Made by a program: the position numbers and the translations under genes. Shown piece after piece: positions 44,313 to 53,191 of a DNA stretch of 64,000 bases (within the stretch, counting starts at the first letter, position 1; every line of letters starts with the position of its first letter). This DNA is from Phytoactinopolyspora halotolerans (GTDB lineage Bacteria > Actinomycetota > Actinomycetes > Jiangellales > Jiangellaceae): assembly GCF_010550675.1 (NCBI RefSeq), contig NZ_JAAGOA010000008.1, positions 204,034 to 268,033 of the forward strand, in the 5' to 3' direction. Below the pieces are notes generated by a model. The model saw only the letters and a program-made list of their open reading frames with translations, had not been told where the DNA came from and did no database searches.

Positions 44313-45675
44313 GCTCCACCGTGCCGCGCGTGCGCGACCGCTCCGCGGCGAACGCTACCCAGTGGCTCTCCAGACTCTCCTCCAACGAGGTCGGCGCGGC
44401 TTCGAACTCCTCGCCGTCCCGCCACCGCCGGACCCGCTGGGTGAAGTCAGCCATGAGGCCAGCGTCCCCGCCGCCATGGCCGGCGAACGCCTCGGAGACC
44501 TCCTCGACGTCGCTGCCCGCCTGCGGATCCACCTGGAGTGTGCCGGTGGCCGGCGACGACGCCAGACCGGCCACGTTCGGCGGCGTGTCCACAAACGAGA
44601 TCGTCTCGATCCGTCCGGTGCGCGCGTCGCCGTTGATCTGCCCGTGGCTCCCCATCAGGGTGATGGTCCGCGTGTTGTGCTGAGTGAACGCGGAGACGAC
44701 GACGGACGCCGTCACGCCGTTGGCGAACCGCAGCGCGGTGGTCTGGTGGTCCACGACGTCGTTGTCCATCCGGTAGACGCAGCGCCCGTAGTCGGTCGTC
44801 TCCAGCGCCCGGCGACGCCCCTCCGGCGAGGTGTCGTTGGTGATAGCGGTGACCGGCGGCCCGTCGATGGAGGCGAGTTGCTCGATGTAGAACCGCTCGG
44901 CGTTGTACGGACAGGTGTCCGCCACCGCGCAGCCGTCGATGCACCGTTCAGTCGAGCCGGCCGGGGCGTGCTCGCGGCGGAAATGCCGACGCTCGCCGAA
45001 CGAGGCGACCGACACGCACGGTTCGCCCACCAGCCAGCGCAGCATGTCCAGATCGTGGCAGGCCTTGGCGAGCAGCATCGGGCTGGAGTCTTCGGTGCGA
45101 TGCCAATTGCCGCGCACGTAGCTGTGCGCGAAGTGCCAGTAGGCGATGTTCTCCAGGTGCTGAATGCCCTGCAGCTCGCCGATGCGGCCCTCGTCGAGGA
45201 CGCGGCGGAGCGCGGCGTAGAACGGGGCATAACGCATGACGTGGGAGACGGTGATGGCTCCCGGCCGCGCCTTGGCGGCCTCCGCCAGCCGTTCCAGATC
45301 CTCCGGGGTGGGCGCGACCGGCTTCTCCAGCAGGACGTAGTAGCCGAGTTCCAGCGCACGGATGGTCGGATCGACGTGCTCCCGGTCCGGGGTGGCCACC
45401 ACCACGGCATCCCATGGTCCCGGTTCGGCGAGCGCGGCCGTCCAGTCGGTGAATCGGCGCGACTCCGGTATGCCGTGCGCCTCGCCCACCCGGGTGCGCC
45501 GCTCGACGTCGGGATCCGCGATGGCGACGACGCGCGCCTGGTCCGGATGCTCGAGGCACCATCCCGCGTAGGCGTGCCCGCCCCGGCCACCGGCGCCGAG
45601 CACGAGCAGCCGGATGGGGGCACCCTTCGGTTGGCCGGCCGCGGTAGCGTCCCCGGCCGAGCTGGAATTCGACAT
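44305..45675 (-). CDS. Gfo/Idh/MocA family NAD(P)-dependent sugar oxidoreductase
   Basis: Dehydrogenase of 456 residues. Rossmann fold at the N-terminus (RLLVLGAGGRGGHAYAGWCL), the family EKPVAPTPEDLERL (Lys-Pro motif), and a C-terminal substrate domain. An inserted segment has CIDGCAVADTCPYNAERFYI, a Cys cluster seen in some members and possibly metal-binding. The catalytic HDLDMLRWLVG contains the expected Asp and His region. Last gene of an operon with an ABC sugar importer, so it likely oxidises the imported sugar or polyol. Its stop codon lies in the 24-bp tandem repeat, so its last residues may vary between strains. Confidence 0.88.
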   Translation of the reverse strand: MSNSSSAGDATAAGQPKGAPIRLLVLGAGGRGGHAYAGWCLEHPDQARVVAIADPDVERRTRVGEAHGIPESRRFTDWTAALAEPGPWDAVVVATPDREHVDPTIRALELGYYVLLEKPVAPTPEDLERLAEAAKARPGAITVSHVMRYAPFYAALRRVLDEGRIGELQGIQHLENIAYWHFAHSYVRGNWHRTEDSSPMLLAKACHDLDMLRWLVGEPCVSVASFGERRHFRREHAPAGSTERCIDGCAVADTCPYNAERFYIEQLASIDGPPVTAITNDTSPEGRRRALETTDYGRCVYRMDNDVVDHQTTALRFANGVTASVVVSAFTQHNTRTITLMGSHGQINGDARTGRIETISFVDTPPNVAGLASSPATGTLQVDPQAGSDVEEVSEAFAGHGGGDAGLMADFTQRVRRWRDGEEFEAAPTSLEESLESHWVAFAAERSRTRGTVEHP

Positions 45676-45677
45676 GA

Positions 45678-46544
45678 TTATCCTTTCTCTGCGCCTGCGG
45701 TCAGCCCTTCGACCAGCAGCCGTTCAGCAACGAAGAACAGCGCGATGACCGGCAGCGTCAGCAACACCGACCCCGCCATCAGCACCGTCTCCGAGACGCT
45801 GATGTCGTCGAGCTGCGCCAGCCCGAGCGACACGGTCCAGTTGTCCCGCCGTTCCAGCAGGAACAGCAGCGCGAACAGGTACTCGTTCCAGGCGATCATG
45901 AACACGTACAGCGACGTGGCCGCGATCGACGGCATCGCCAGCGGCAGCACGATCCGGGTGATCACCTGGCCGCGGTTGCAGCCGTCCACCATGGCGGCGT
46001 CTTCAAGCCCTTCCGGGATGGAGCGGAAGTAGTTCCGCAGCATGTAGACACAGACAGGCACGGTCGAGGCGAGGTAGATGATGACCAACGCCCCGAGCTC
46101 GCCGCGGAGCCCCATCCGTGAGAACAGCACGAAGAGCGGAATGGCCATCACGATGCCGGGGAACATGTACACCGCGAAGAACGACGTGTTGATCACGTTC
46201 TTCCCGGGAAAGCGCAGCCGGGTGGCCGCATAGGCGCCGAGGACGGAGAACAGGACCGTCAGCAGCACCGACCCGATCGCGACGATCAACGAGTTACGGA
46301 AGAAGGACAGCAGCCCGTAACCGCCCTCGCTGGGCGACGCGATGACCTTCCGGTACGCCTCCAGGTTCAGCTCTTCCAGCGACGGGATGAAGTCGAGCGG
46401 GTCGGACAGCACCGCCTGCAGCGGCCGGACCGACAGCAGGAGCATGTACAGCAGCGGCACGACGCAGATCACCACGATGAACGCCAGCCACAGCACCCGG
46501 CCCACACCCAGGACCCGGTTCTCCACCTGTTCTCGCGAGATCAT
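45678..46544 (-). CDS. Carbohydrate ABC transporter permease (MalG type)
   Basis: Permease of 288 residues with six helices. The EAA loop is EGLEDAAMVDGCNRGQVITR. The start overlaps the preceding permease stop by one base and the stop is two bases before the dehydrogenase start. CUT1 family, again without an ATPase in the operon. Confidence 0.88.
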   Translation of the reverse strand: MISREQVENRVLGVGRVLWLAFIVVICVVPLLYMLLLSVRPLQAVLSDPLDFIPSLEELNLEAYRKVIASPSEGGYGLLSFFRNSLIVAIGSVLLTVLFSVLGAYAATRLRFPGKNVINTSFFAVYMFPGIVMAIPLFVLFSRMGLRGELGALVIIYLASTVPVCVYMLRNYFRSIPEGLEDAAMVDGCNRGQVITRIVLPLAMPSIAATSLYVFMIAWNEYLFALLFLLERRDNWTVSLGLAQLDDISVSETVLMAGSVLLTLPVIALFFVAERLLVEGLTAGAEKG

Positions 46545-47665
46545 CAGGCGTCACGCTCCTGTTTCAGCACGCCGTACCGGTAGTAGAAGGCGAACGCGGT
46601 CACCAGCACGATCGACATGAGCAGGCCCAGCGCGGCCGCACTACCGACGTCGTTGCGATTGATCAGGTAGTTGTAGACCTGTACCGCGACCACCTCGGTG
46701 CCCGCGGCGCCGCCGGTGAGCAGGTAGACGTCGTTGAAGTTCTGGAACGTCCAGATGAAGCGGAGCAGTACCAGCAGCGCGATCACGCCGGCCAGCTGCG
46801 GCATGATCACGTACCGGAATCGCTGCAGCGGCGTCGCACCGTCGACCCGCGCCGCCTCCTCCAGGTCCTTCGGCATTCCCTGCAGGCGAGCCAGGATGAA
46901 CAGGAACGCCAGCGGGAACGTCTTCCAGGCCTCGAACGCGATCACCGAGAGCAGCGCCACCGGAAGGTCGAACCCGATGCCCAGCACCTCGAACCGGTGC
47001 GAACGCTCGGACAGGAAGCCGATCGGTTCGTCCCAGCCCAAGACGTCCACCCCGAAGACGTTGACCGGGCCGAACTGCGGGTTGAGCAGCGTCCGCCAGA
47101 CCAGCGCGGCGGACACGACCGGGATGACGTAGGGAAACAGCACCGCAATGCGGATCAGCCCGCGCCCCGCGAACGTCCTGCGCAACGCCAGCGCCGTCAA
47201 CAGCCCCATCCCCACCGAGAGCGCCGTGCCCGCGATGCTGTAGATCAGCGTGGTCCGCACCATGTCCCACAGCTGCGGGCTGCCCAGGACCACCCGGAAG
47301 TTCCGCAACGTCAGCGTGACGTCGAAGACGTTCTGCAGGTCGATCAGCCGCAGCCGCTGGAACGACATGAGGATCGTCCACAGGAACGGCAGCACCACTA
47401 CCAGCAGCACGATCACCAAGGTGGGGCTGACCAGGCCGAGCCCCAGCCGTGCCTCGCGCGCTCTCAGCCCGAGCGGCCTCCGCCGGCCGCCACGCTTCCT
47501 CCCCCGGCGAGGCGCCGGCTCCGCACCCGCGCCCGGCCGCTCGCCGGCCGGCTGGCCGGGCGTCCGCTCCTCGGCCCGGGCCTGCGGCGAATCGTCCTGT
47601 TCAGCGGGGGCGTCGTGCAGACCGGGCGGCCGCTCGGACATGTCTTCGTGTCCGCTCCGCCGCAT
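46544..47665 (-). CDS. Carbohydrate ABC transporter permease (MalF type)
   Basis: First permease of the importer, about 373 residues. A long hydrophilic, proline/arginine-rich N-terminal tail of ~75 residues precedes helix 1 (LVSPTLVIVLLVVVLPFLW). EAA loop KDLEEAARVDGATPLQRFRY. Start uncertain: ATG at 47665 is given; TTG at 47674 would overlap the binding-protein stop (TTGA) and ATG at 47641 is also possible. None has a clear ribosome site, consistent with translational coupling. Confidence 0.82.
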   Translation of the reverse strand: MRRSGHEDMSERPPGLHDAPAEQDDSPQARAEERTPGQPAGERPGAGAEPAPRRGRKRGGRRRPLGLRAREARLGLGLVSPTLVIVLLVVVLPFLWTILMSFQRLRLIDLQNVFDVTLTLRNFRVVLGSPQLWDMVRTTLIYSIAGTALSVGMGLLTALALRRTFAGRGLIRIAVLFPYVIPVVSAALVWRTLLNPQFGPVNVFGVDVLGWDEPIGFLSERSHRFEVLGIGFDLPVALLSVIAFEAWKTFPLAFLFILARLQGMPKDLEEAARVDGATPLQRFRYVIMPQLAGVIALLVLLRFIWTFQNFNDVYLLTGGAAGTEVVAVQVYNYLINRNDVGSAAALGLLMSIVLVTAFAFYYRYGVLKQERDA

Positions 47666-47670
47666 GTGCG

Positions 47671-49230
47671 TCAACCGAGCTCCGATGCGACCTGCTCAGC
47701 GTGCTGGGCCATCTGAGCCGCCGCTTCCTCCGGGGTGATCGATCCGTCCAGGGCCTCGCGAAGGATGTTGCTCAGCTGCAGTTCGCCCCGCAACGCCGTG
47801 ACCAGCTCACCCTGCCCCTGGGCGATGCCCCAGCTCTCGAAGCCGGTGGCGGCGTCGGCGATGGTCTGCACCGCCTCGTCACCGTAGAGCTCGCCGACGG
47901 TCACCGTGTTGCCGCCGGAGCCGACGGCCAGTTCCGTCCAGCCGTCCACGTACGTGGTGTCGCCGGCTTCGGTGCCGGTCCGCATCGGGAACCGTCCCTC
48001 CGGGGAGATCGACAGGAAACCCATGTAGCCGTCGTTCAACAGGTAGCGGATCAGCTCCTTCGACGGCTCGACGTCGGCGGTCGAGGTGATGCCGAGGTTG
48101 ACGGTGATGCCGTACTGGGTGGGCTCGTCACCGGACGGTCCGAGGAACAGCGGCACCATGTCCGTGCGGTCCACCAGCCACCGCTCGTCGTCGGCGCACT
48201 CGTCGCACGTCAGCGGGGTATCGGGGAACAGTCCGGCGAGTTCGTCCAACAGGTGCGGCGACCACGAGACCATCGCTGTCTGCCCGGCAAGGTAGTTCGC
48301 CCGGGTGGTGTCGACGTCTCCGGCGCCGGCCGGCGCGTATTCCGCGAGATCCATGTAGAACTGGATCGCCTCCACGCACTGCGGACTCTCCAGGGTGATC
48401 TCACCGCTGTCGTCGACCAGCTGGCAGTCGTTGGCCAGCGCCATGTGCTCGAACACCTGCGTGGTGAAGCCGTCGCCGCCGGCGGTGCCGAGCGCGAACC
48501 CGATCGTCCCGTCTCCGTGCAGAGCATCGGCCGCGGTCAAGGCCTGCTCGTACGTCTCGGGCGGCTCCAGTCCGGCCTCGTCGAACAGGTCGGTCCGGTA
48601 GAAGATCATCTGGCCCCATCCGTCGGAGGGAACCGTTGCGTACTCGCCGTCCGGCCTGTCGACGCGGACCAGGTCGAGGGCGCCCTCGCTGAAGGTGTCA
48701 GTGCCGAGTTCCTCGATCATCTCGCTGGCTGCGGCCGGATCGAGGATGCCTTCCTGTACCCAGCCGGCGGCCAGCTCGACGCCGTGTACCACCACGTCCG
48801 GGAGGTCGCCGGCGGCGGCCGACGAGACCATCGCCTGGGTCAGGTCCGGAGCGCCGACGCCGACAAGCTCGACTTCGATCCCGGTCTGCTCGGTGAAGTC
48901 CTCCAGCACCCCTTCCATCGTCGAGATCCGGTCCGCGGTGTCGTAGACGGTCCAGAGCGTGATGCTGCCGCCGCCGTCGCCGGTGCCGGCCGAGCCGTCA
49001 CCTCCGTCCGAGCCGTCGTCGCCCGAACAGGCCGCCAGAACCAGCGCCGACGCGCCGACGACGCCGAGCACGCCCGGCAGGCCGAACGCTCGTCGACGCC
49101 TGCTGTGGCGCGGGCCGGCGAACCGCGGGTCGGATGGCCGCGGGCCGCCGAACCGCGAGGCGCCGCCGTCGACGGTGGACGCATCCGGCCTGTTGCCAGA
49201 CCGAGGAGTTCGCACGGAGATCCAACGCAT
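47671..49230 (-). CDS. Extracellular solute-binding lipoprotein (sugar ABC transporter)
   Basis: Binding protein of about 519 residues. It has an unusually long N-terminal tail of ~45 residues before the hydrophobic signal and lipobox (GVVGASALVLAACSGDD). An acidic glycine-rich linker follows, then a family 1 binding fold (ITLWTVYDTADRISTMEGVL, LPDVVVHGVELAA). ATG at 49230 follows GAAGGGG. First gene of the operon ending in the Gfo/Idh/MocA dehydrogenase; divergent from the Lrp-type regulator. Confidence 0.87.
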   Translation of the reverse strand: MRWISVRTPRSGNRPDASTVDGGASRFGGPRPSDPRFAGPRHSRRRRAFGLPGVLGVVGASALVLAACSGDDGSDGGDGSAGTGDGGGSITLWTVYDTADRISTMEGVLEDFTEQTGIEVELVGVGAPDLTQAMVSSAAAGDLPDVVVHGVELAAGWVQEGILDPAAASEMIEELGTDTFSEGALDLVRVDRPDGEYATVPSDGWGQMIFYRTDLFDEAGLEPPETYEQALTAADALHGDGTIGFALGTAGGDGFTTQVFEHMALANDCQLVDDSGEITLESPQCVEAIQFYMDLAEYAPAGAGDVDTTRANYLAGQTAMVSWSPHLLDELAGLFPDTPLTCDECADDERWLVDRTDMVPLFLGPSGDEPTQYGITVNLGITSTADVEPSKELIRYLLNDGYMGFLSISPEGRFPMRTGTEAGDTTYVDGWTELAVGSGGNTVTVGELYGDEAVQTIADAATGFESWGIAQGQGELVTALRGELQLSNILREALDGSITPEEAAAQMAQHAEQVASELG

Positions 49231-49355
49231 GATGTCCCCTTCGCTCGCCTGAGGCGCTCCAGAGAGCCGTGATTGGAGACAGGTTCGCGACGAGTGAGTC
49301 ATGGTGTCAACGATTCGCACTAGAATGCAAGAAACTGTCGATCATAGTGGGCCAT

Positions 49356-50366
49356 ATGACGAATTCCGCCAAGCTGAACGAACTCGACCAGCTGGTGATC
49401 GGTGCCTTGCTCGCCCACCCACGGGCCACCCAGGCTCAGGTGGGTCACGCCATCAGCAGCTCCGAGGCCACGGTCTCGCGACGGATGTCACGGCTGTTCC
49501 AGTCGGGCATCGTCCGAGTCACGGGCGTTCTCGATGACGAGGCGAGCCATCGGGCGCGATCACTGTTCGTCCGGCTGCGCTGCAGCCCCGGCGCGGCACA
49601 CGGGGCGGCCCGGCGGCTCGCACAGTGGAAGGAGACCGGATCGGTCAAGCTCCTCACCGGCAGCATCGATTGCGTCGCCGAGCTCAGCTACACGTCGAAC
49701 GAACACCTGCTGCGGCTCATGATGGAGGAACTGCCGCGCCTGGACGGCGTGGTCGCCACGTCGAGCAACCAGGTCATCCGGCGGTTCTCCACGCCGCACA
49801 GCTGGAACCCGGGGCTACTGCCGGAACAGGCGGTGGAAGCGCTGCACGCCGAACGGCTCGATCATTGGAGCGAGCACCCGTATCCGCGCGAGACGCCGCC
49901 GCTGTCCGCCCTGGACGAGCAGCTCGTCGAACTTCTGGTGGCCGATGGCCGGCAGGGCTGGCAGGAGCTGGCCAGACGTTGCCAGGTGACACCCAGCACC
50001 GCGCGCCGACGAGTCGAATCGCTGATGTCCCGCGGACTGCTTCGGATGCGGACGGTGATCGAGCCGGAGTACATCGGGTTGCCGGTGAACGCGTTCATCT
50101 GGCTCAGCATCAACCCCACGCAGCTCGGCGCCGCCGGCGCGGTCCTCGCCGACCACCGCGACGTGCTGATGATCGCGGCCACCACCGGGGACCGGAACCT
50201 CTGTGGCGAGATCGCCTTGGCCAGCGACGCCGCTCTCTACGACTTCCTGTCCGGCACGGTCGGCACATTGCCGGGCCTGCTCCACGCCGACGTCGCCGTC
50301 GGCCTACGCACCATCAAACGCGCCGCCATGATCCTCCCCCACGACACCACCACAGCACCCACCTAA
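49356..50366 (+). CDS. Lrp/AsnC family regulator, tandem-duplicated
   Basis: Protein of 336 residues, about twice the usual Lrp length. Two complete units: HTH 1 (LNELDQLVIGALLAHPRATQ, ~7-50) with ligand domain 1, and HTH 2 (LSALDEQLVELLVADGRQGW, ~190-235) with ligand domain 2. It would behave as a covalently linked Lrp dimer. Divergent from the sugar importer operon, which it probably controls. The start ATG at 49356 follows a TAGAAT hexamer at 49321. Its TAA stop codon is part of palindromic element A, copy 2, so the element seems to have supplied the gene end. Confidence 0.87.
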   Translation: MTNSAKLNELDQLVIGALLAHPRATQAQVGHAISSSEATVSRRMSRLFQSGIVRVTGVLDDEASHRARSLFVRLRCSPGAAHGAARRLAQWKETGSVKLLTGSIDCVAELSYTSNEHLLRLMMEELPRLDGVVATSSNQVIRRFSTPHSWNPGLLPEQAVEALHAERLDHWSEHPYPRETPPLSALDEQLVELLVADGRQGWQELARRCQVTPSTARRRVESLMSRGLLRMRTVIEPEYIGLPVNAFIWLSINPTQLGAAGAVLADHRDVLMIAATTGDRNLCGEIALASDAALYDFLSGTVGTLPGLLHADVAVGLRTIKRAAMILPHDTTTAPT

Positions 50367-50452
50367 ATGATCATGTGAAGTGGGTTTTCTCGTGCACCCC
50401 CATGCCTGCAGACCTGGTACGGCACGAGAGAACCCACTTCACATGATCATTT
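50364..50452. repeat. Palindromic element A, copy 2
   Basis: Arms of 31 bases (50365-50395 and 50422-50452) with one mismatch, core CACCCCCATGCCTGCAGACC. Between convergent genes. Its first bases are the stop codon of the Lrp-type gene. Confidence 0.9.
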
Positions 50453-50473
50453 CGGGCTGGCGAGGCCGATGGG

Positions 50474-51478
50474 TCAGTCGGAGATGATGATCTGTGCGAC
50501 GTCGGTCGGCCCGCTGGTGATGCCGTCACTCTCCATGAGGTCGGCCAGCTTCTGCAGCTGCTCCACGTTGGGCTCGGCGTCCCACACCGGCATCGCGACC
50601 GCCTCGACCACCTCCACCGGAACCTCGGTGTAGGTCGGTACCTTCTCGACCAGGAGCTCACGGTTGTCCTGGACCTCATCGACCGCCGCCGCCAGCGCGC
50701 GCCGGAACGCCTGGATGACCTCGGGGTTCTCGTCCGCGAACTGCTCGGTGGTCACCCAGCCCGCGACCGGCATGTCCGCAACCGGACCGCTGAACAACTC
50801 CACCAGCACTCGGTGACCGGCCTCAAGCGCACCGGCCTGGAACGGCTCCACCTGCCAGATCGCATCGACGTCGCCACGGTCGAGCGCCGCCTGCATATCC
50901 GGATAGGCAAGCTCGACGAACTCGACCGCGTCCGGGTCGCCCCCGGCGTCGGTGACGAGCGCATTGACCGCCACGGTACCGATGTTCTCGAGGTTGTTCA
51001 CGGCCACGCGGCCGCCCTCGAGATCAGCCGCACTCTGGAACGTGGAATCCTCGCGCACCATGATGGCGTGATCCGCGGCGCCGACGTCGTTGCCCGCAAT
51101 GATCCGCAGCGGGAGGCCCTGCTCCACAGCGAGGATGATCGAGGCGAAGTTCCCGTACGTGATGTCGTACTCGCCGGCGACCAACGACGGAATGGCTTGA
51201 GCCCCGCCCGCGGTCTGCTCCAGCGTGATGTCGAGCCCTTCGTCGGCGAAGATGCCCGCCTCCTCGGCATGCACCGCCGTCACGGTGTGAACCAGCGGAA
51301 AGTATCCGACGGTGAGCTCCTCTACTCCGTCAGGTCCGCCGGTTCCGGCGCCGGCCGGGTCACCGGGCGAACCAGCGTCAGGGTCACCGTCCGAGCCGCC
51401 GCATCCGGCCAGAACCATCACCGCAGCCGAGGCGGCTGCCAGTACCAGGAATCCCTGGTTGCGCTTGTTCAGAAACAT
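50474..51478 (-). CDS. NMT1/SsuA-like substrate-binding lipoprotein (orphan)
   Basis: Binding protein of 334 residues with a lipobox ending AVMVLAGCGGSD, then the SsuA/THI5-like fold (VGYFPLVHTVTAVHAEEAGI, YDITYGNFASIILAV). It is a paralogue of the binding protein at 57401: both share DPxAVEFVE, then PDM-AAL and EPF in the same order. No permease or ATPase is adjacent, so it may feed the permeases at 58384-60026. ATG at 51478 after GGAGGGA. Last gene of the P450 operon. Confidence 0.85.
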   Translation of the reverse strand: MFLNKRNQGFLVLAAASAAVMVLAGCGGSDGDPDAGSPGDPAGAGTGGPDGVEELTVGYFPLVHTVTAVHAEEAGIFADEGLDITLEQTAGGAQAIPSLVAGEYDITYGNFASIILAVEQGLPLRIIAGNDVGAADHAIMVREDSTFQSAADLEGGRVAVNNLENIGTVAVNALVTDAGGDPDAVEFVELAYPDMQAALDRGDVDAIWQVEPFQAGALEAGHRVLVELFSGPVADMPVAGWVTTEQFADENPEVIQAFRRALAAAVDEVQDNRELLVEKVPTYTEVPVEVVEAVAMPVWDAEPNVEQLQKLADLMESDGITSGPTDVAQIIISD

Positions 51479-51534
51479 CGTCGTTCCCTCCAACATCGTG
51501 GTTCGCTACGTCGTGGTGAAAATGGCCGCCCGGG

Positions 51535-53178
51535 TCACTCGTCGGCGAACGTGTGCGCCAGCACCCAGGACGGGAATGAGGCGATCTTGGCGTCGATCAC
51601 CAACGGTGCCCGCCTGGACGCGGCCAGCCAGCGATCGAGACCGGCGAGATCGTCCACGGACCGCACGGTCAGCGCGGAGCAGCCGAAGCCGGCGGCGATG
51701 GCCGCGATGTCGGTGCTCGGAAACCGGACGATATCCACGGGCTCCCCGTCCGGGGCGAAGTGGTGCACTTCCGCCCCGTAGGCGTCGTCGTTGTAGACCA
51801 GAACGACCAGCGGGAGCTCCAGCCGTACCGCCGTATCCAGTTCGGTGAGACTCATCATGAAACCGCCGTCGCCGACACCGACGACGGTCAGCCGGTCCGG
51901 GCGGGCCAGCGCCGTGCCGATGCCGGCGGGCAGCGCCAGTCCTATCGACTGGAACGCCAGCGGCAGGCAGTATCCGTCGGCATCCGGGACGTCGAGGAAC
52001 ATCGCCGGATAACCATTGAAATTGCCGCCATCGGTCACGACGATCCGCTCGCTCGGGAGTCGCCGGTCCACGTCAATCGTGAATGTGCGTGGGTCGATCC
52101 GGCCCGGCTCGTCTACGTCCCGGTACGGCACGACACGCCAGTCACACCCAGCGTCGATAACCTCCTTGGTCTGTGCGTTGCGCCATCCTGACGGGGCCGC
52201 CCCTCGGGCGACGAGCCGGTCGGCGACGGCCTCCGCGACCTCCGCCGTGTCACCGACGACGCCGACATCGACGGGTCGGTGGAACCCGATCGCGTCCACG
52301 TCCAGGTCGATCTGAACCACGCGGGCGGAGGCCCCGATCAGGGTGCCGTTGCGGGTGGTCCACCGGTTGAGTCCGGCGCCGAACGCGACGATGACGTCCG
52401 CGCTCTGCGTCAGCTCAGCGGCCGCGGGGGTGGCGAATCCCCCCATGACATCCAGGTACCAGGGGTTCGACGCGAACAACCCGCGAGCGACGGCGGATGT
52501 GGCGAGCAGCGCGCCACAGGTGTCGGCGAGTCGCTCCATCGCGCCGGCCGCATGGCGTGCTCCTCGTCCGCCGAGCAGCAGCGGGCGCTCGGCCGCCGCC
52601 AGCATGTCCGCCACCCGACGGACGGCGTCGGGCGACGGCCCGGGTGGTATGACCTCCGTCGCCGGCGGAATGTCCGCCACGGACCAGGAACACTCCGCAT
52701 CCTGGATGTCCAGCGGCAGGTTCAGCACCACGGTGCGCCGGCCGAGCGCCGCCCGGTGGTATGCGCGAGCGGCGTCGTCCACCGCCGTCCGCGCGGAATG
52801 CACTGTCGCTACCTCGACTCCGAGGCCGTCGACAACAGCTGCCTGGTCGATCCAGAAGTTCGATGTGCGCTGCGACGGCGGAGTGTCGCCGACGACGACG
52901 AGAACCGGCGTGTGGCTCTTCGCCGATTCTGTGACCGCGGTGAGCGCGTTCGTCAGCCCACATCCCTGATGCAGGGAGACCACGGACACCCGACCGGTCA
53001 CGCGGCTGAAGGCGTCCGCCATCATTGCGGCGCCGTTCTCGTGCCGGGCTGCGACGAACCGGCAACCTCCCACCACCAGGGCGTTCGTCACGTAGAAGTT
53101 GCCGCTTCCCACCACGCCGAAGACGTGGTCAGCGCCGAGCGCAGCCAGAGTACGCCCCACGGCTTCCGCTACTCGCAT
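51535..53178 (-). CDS. Thiamine diphosphate-dependent enzyme (decarboxylase/lyase family)
   Basis: ThDP enzyme of 548 residues with the three-domain acetolactate synthase/benzoylformate decarboxylase plan. The cofactor-activating glutamate is E47 in AARHENGAAM. The C-terminal Mg/ThDP motif starts GVGDGGFMMSLTELD and ends in the Asn of YNDDAYG. The middle domain carries no FAD signature I can recognise. Benzoylformate-type decarboxylation or 2-hydroxyacyl lyase activity would fit the neighbouring aldehyde dehydrogenase and P450, but the reaction is not readable from sequence. ATG at 53178 with GAAGGGGAAG upstream. Confidence 0.8.
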   Translation of the reverse strand: MRVAEAVGRTLAALGADHVFGVVGSGNFYVTNALVVGGCRFVAARHENGAAMMADAFSRVTGRVSVVSLHQGCGLTNALTAVTESAKSHTPVLVVVGDTPPSQRTSNFWIDQAAVVDGLGVEVATVHSARTAVDDAARAYHRAALGRRTVVLNLPLDIQDAECSWSVADIPPATEVIPPGPSPDAVRRVADMLAAAERPLLLGGRGARHAAGAMERLADTCGALLATSAVARGLFASNPWYLDVMGGFATPAAAELTQSADVIVAFGAGLNRWTTRNGTLIGASARVVQIDLDVDAIGFHRPVDVGVVGDTAEVAEAVADRLVARGAAPSGWRNAQTKEVIDAGCDWRVVPYRDVDEPGRIDPRTFTIDVDRRLPSERIVVTDGGNFNGYPAMFLDVPDADGYCLPLAFQSIGLALPAGIGTALARPDRLTVVGVGDGGFMMSLTELDTAVRLELPLVVLVYNDDAYGAEVHHFAPDGEPVDIVRFPSTDIAAIAAGFGCSALTVRSVDDLAGLDRWLAASRRAPLVIDAKIASFPSWVLAHTFADE

Positions 53179-53191
53179 ACCTTCCCCTTCC

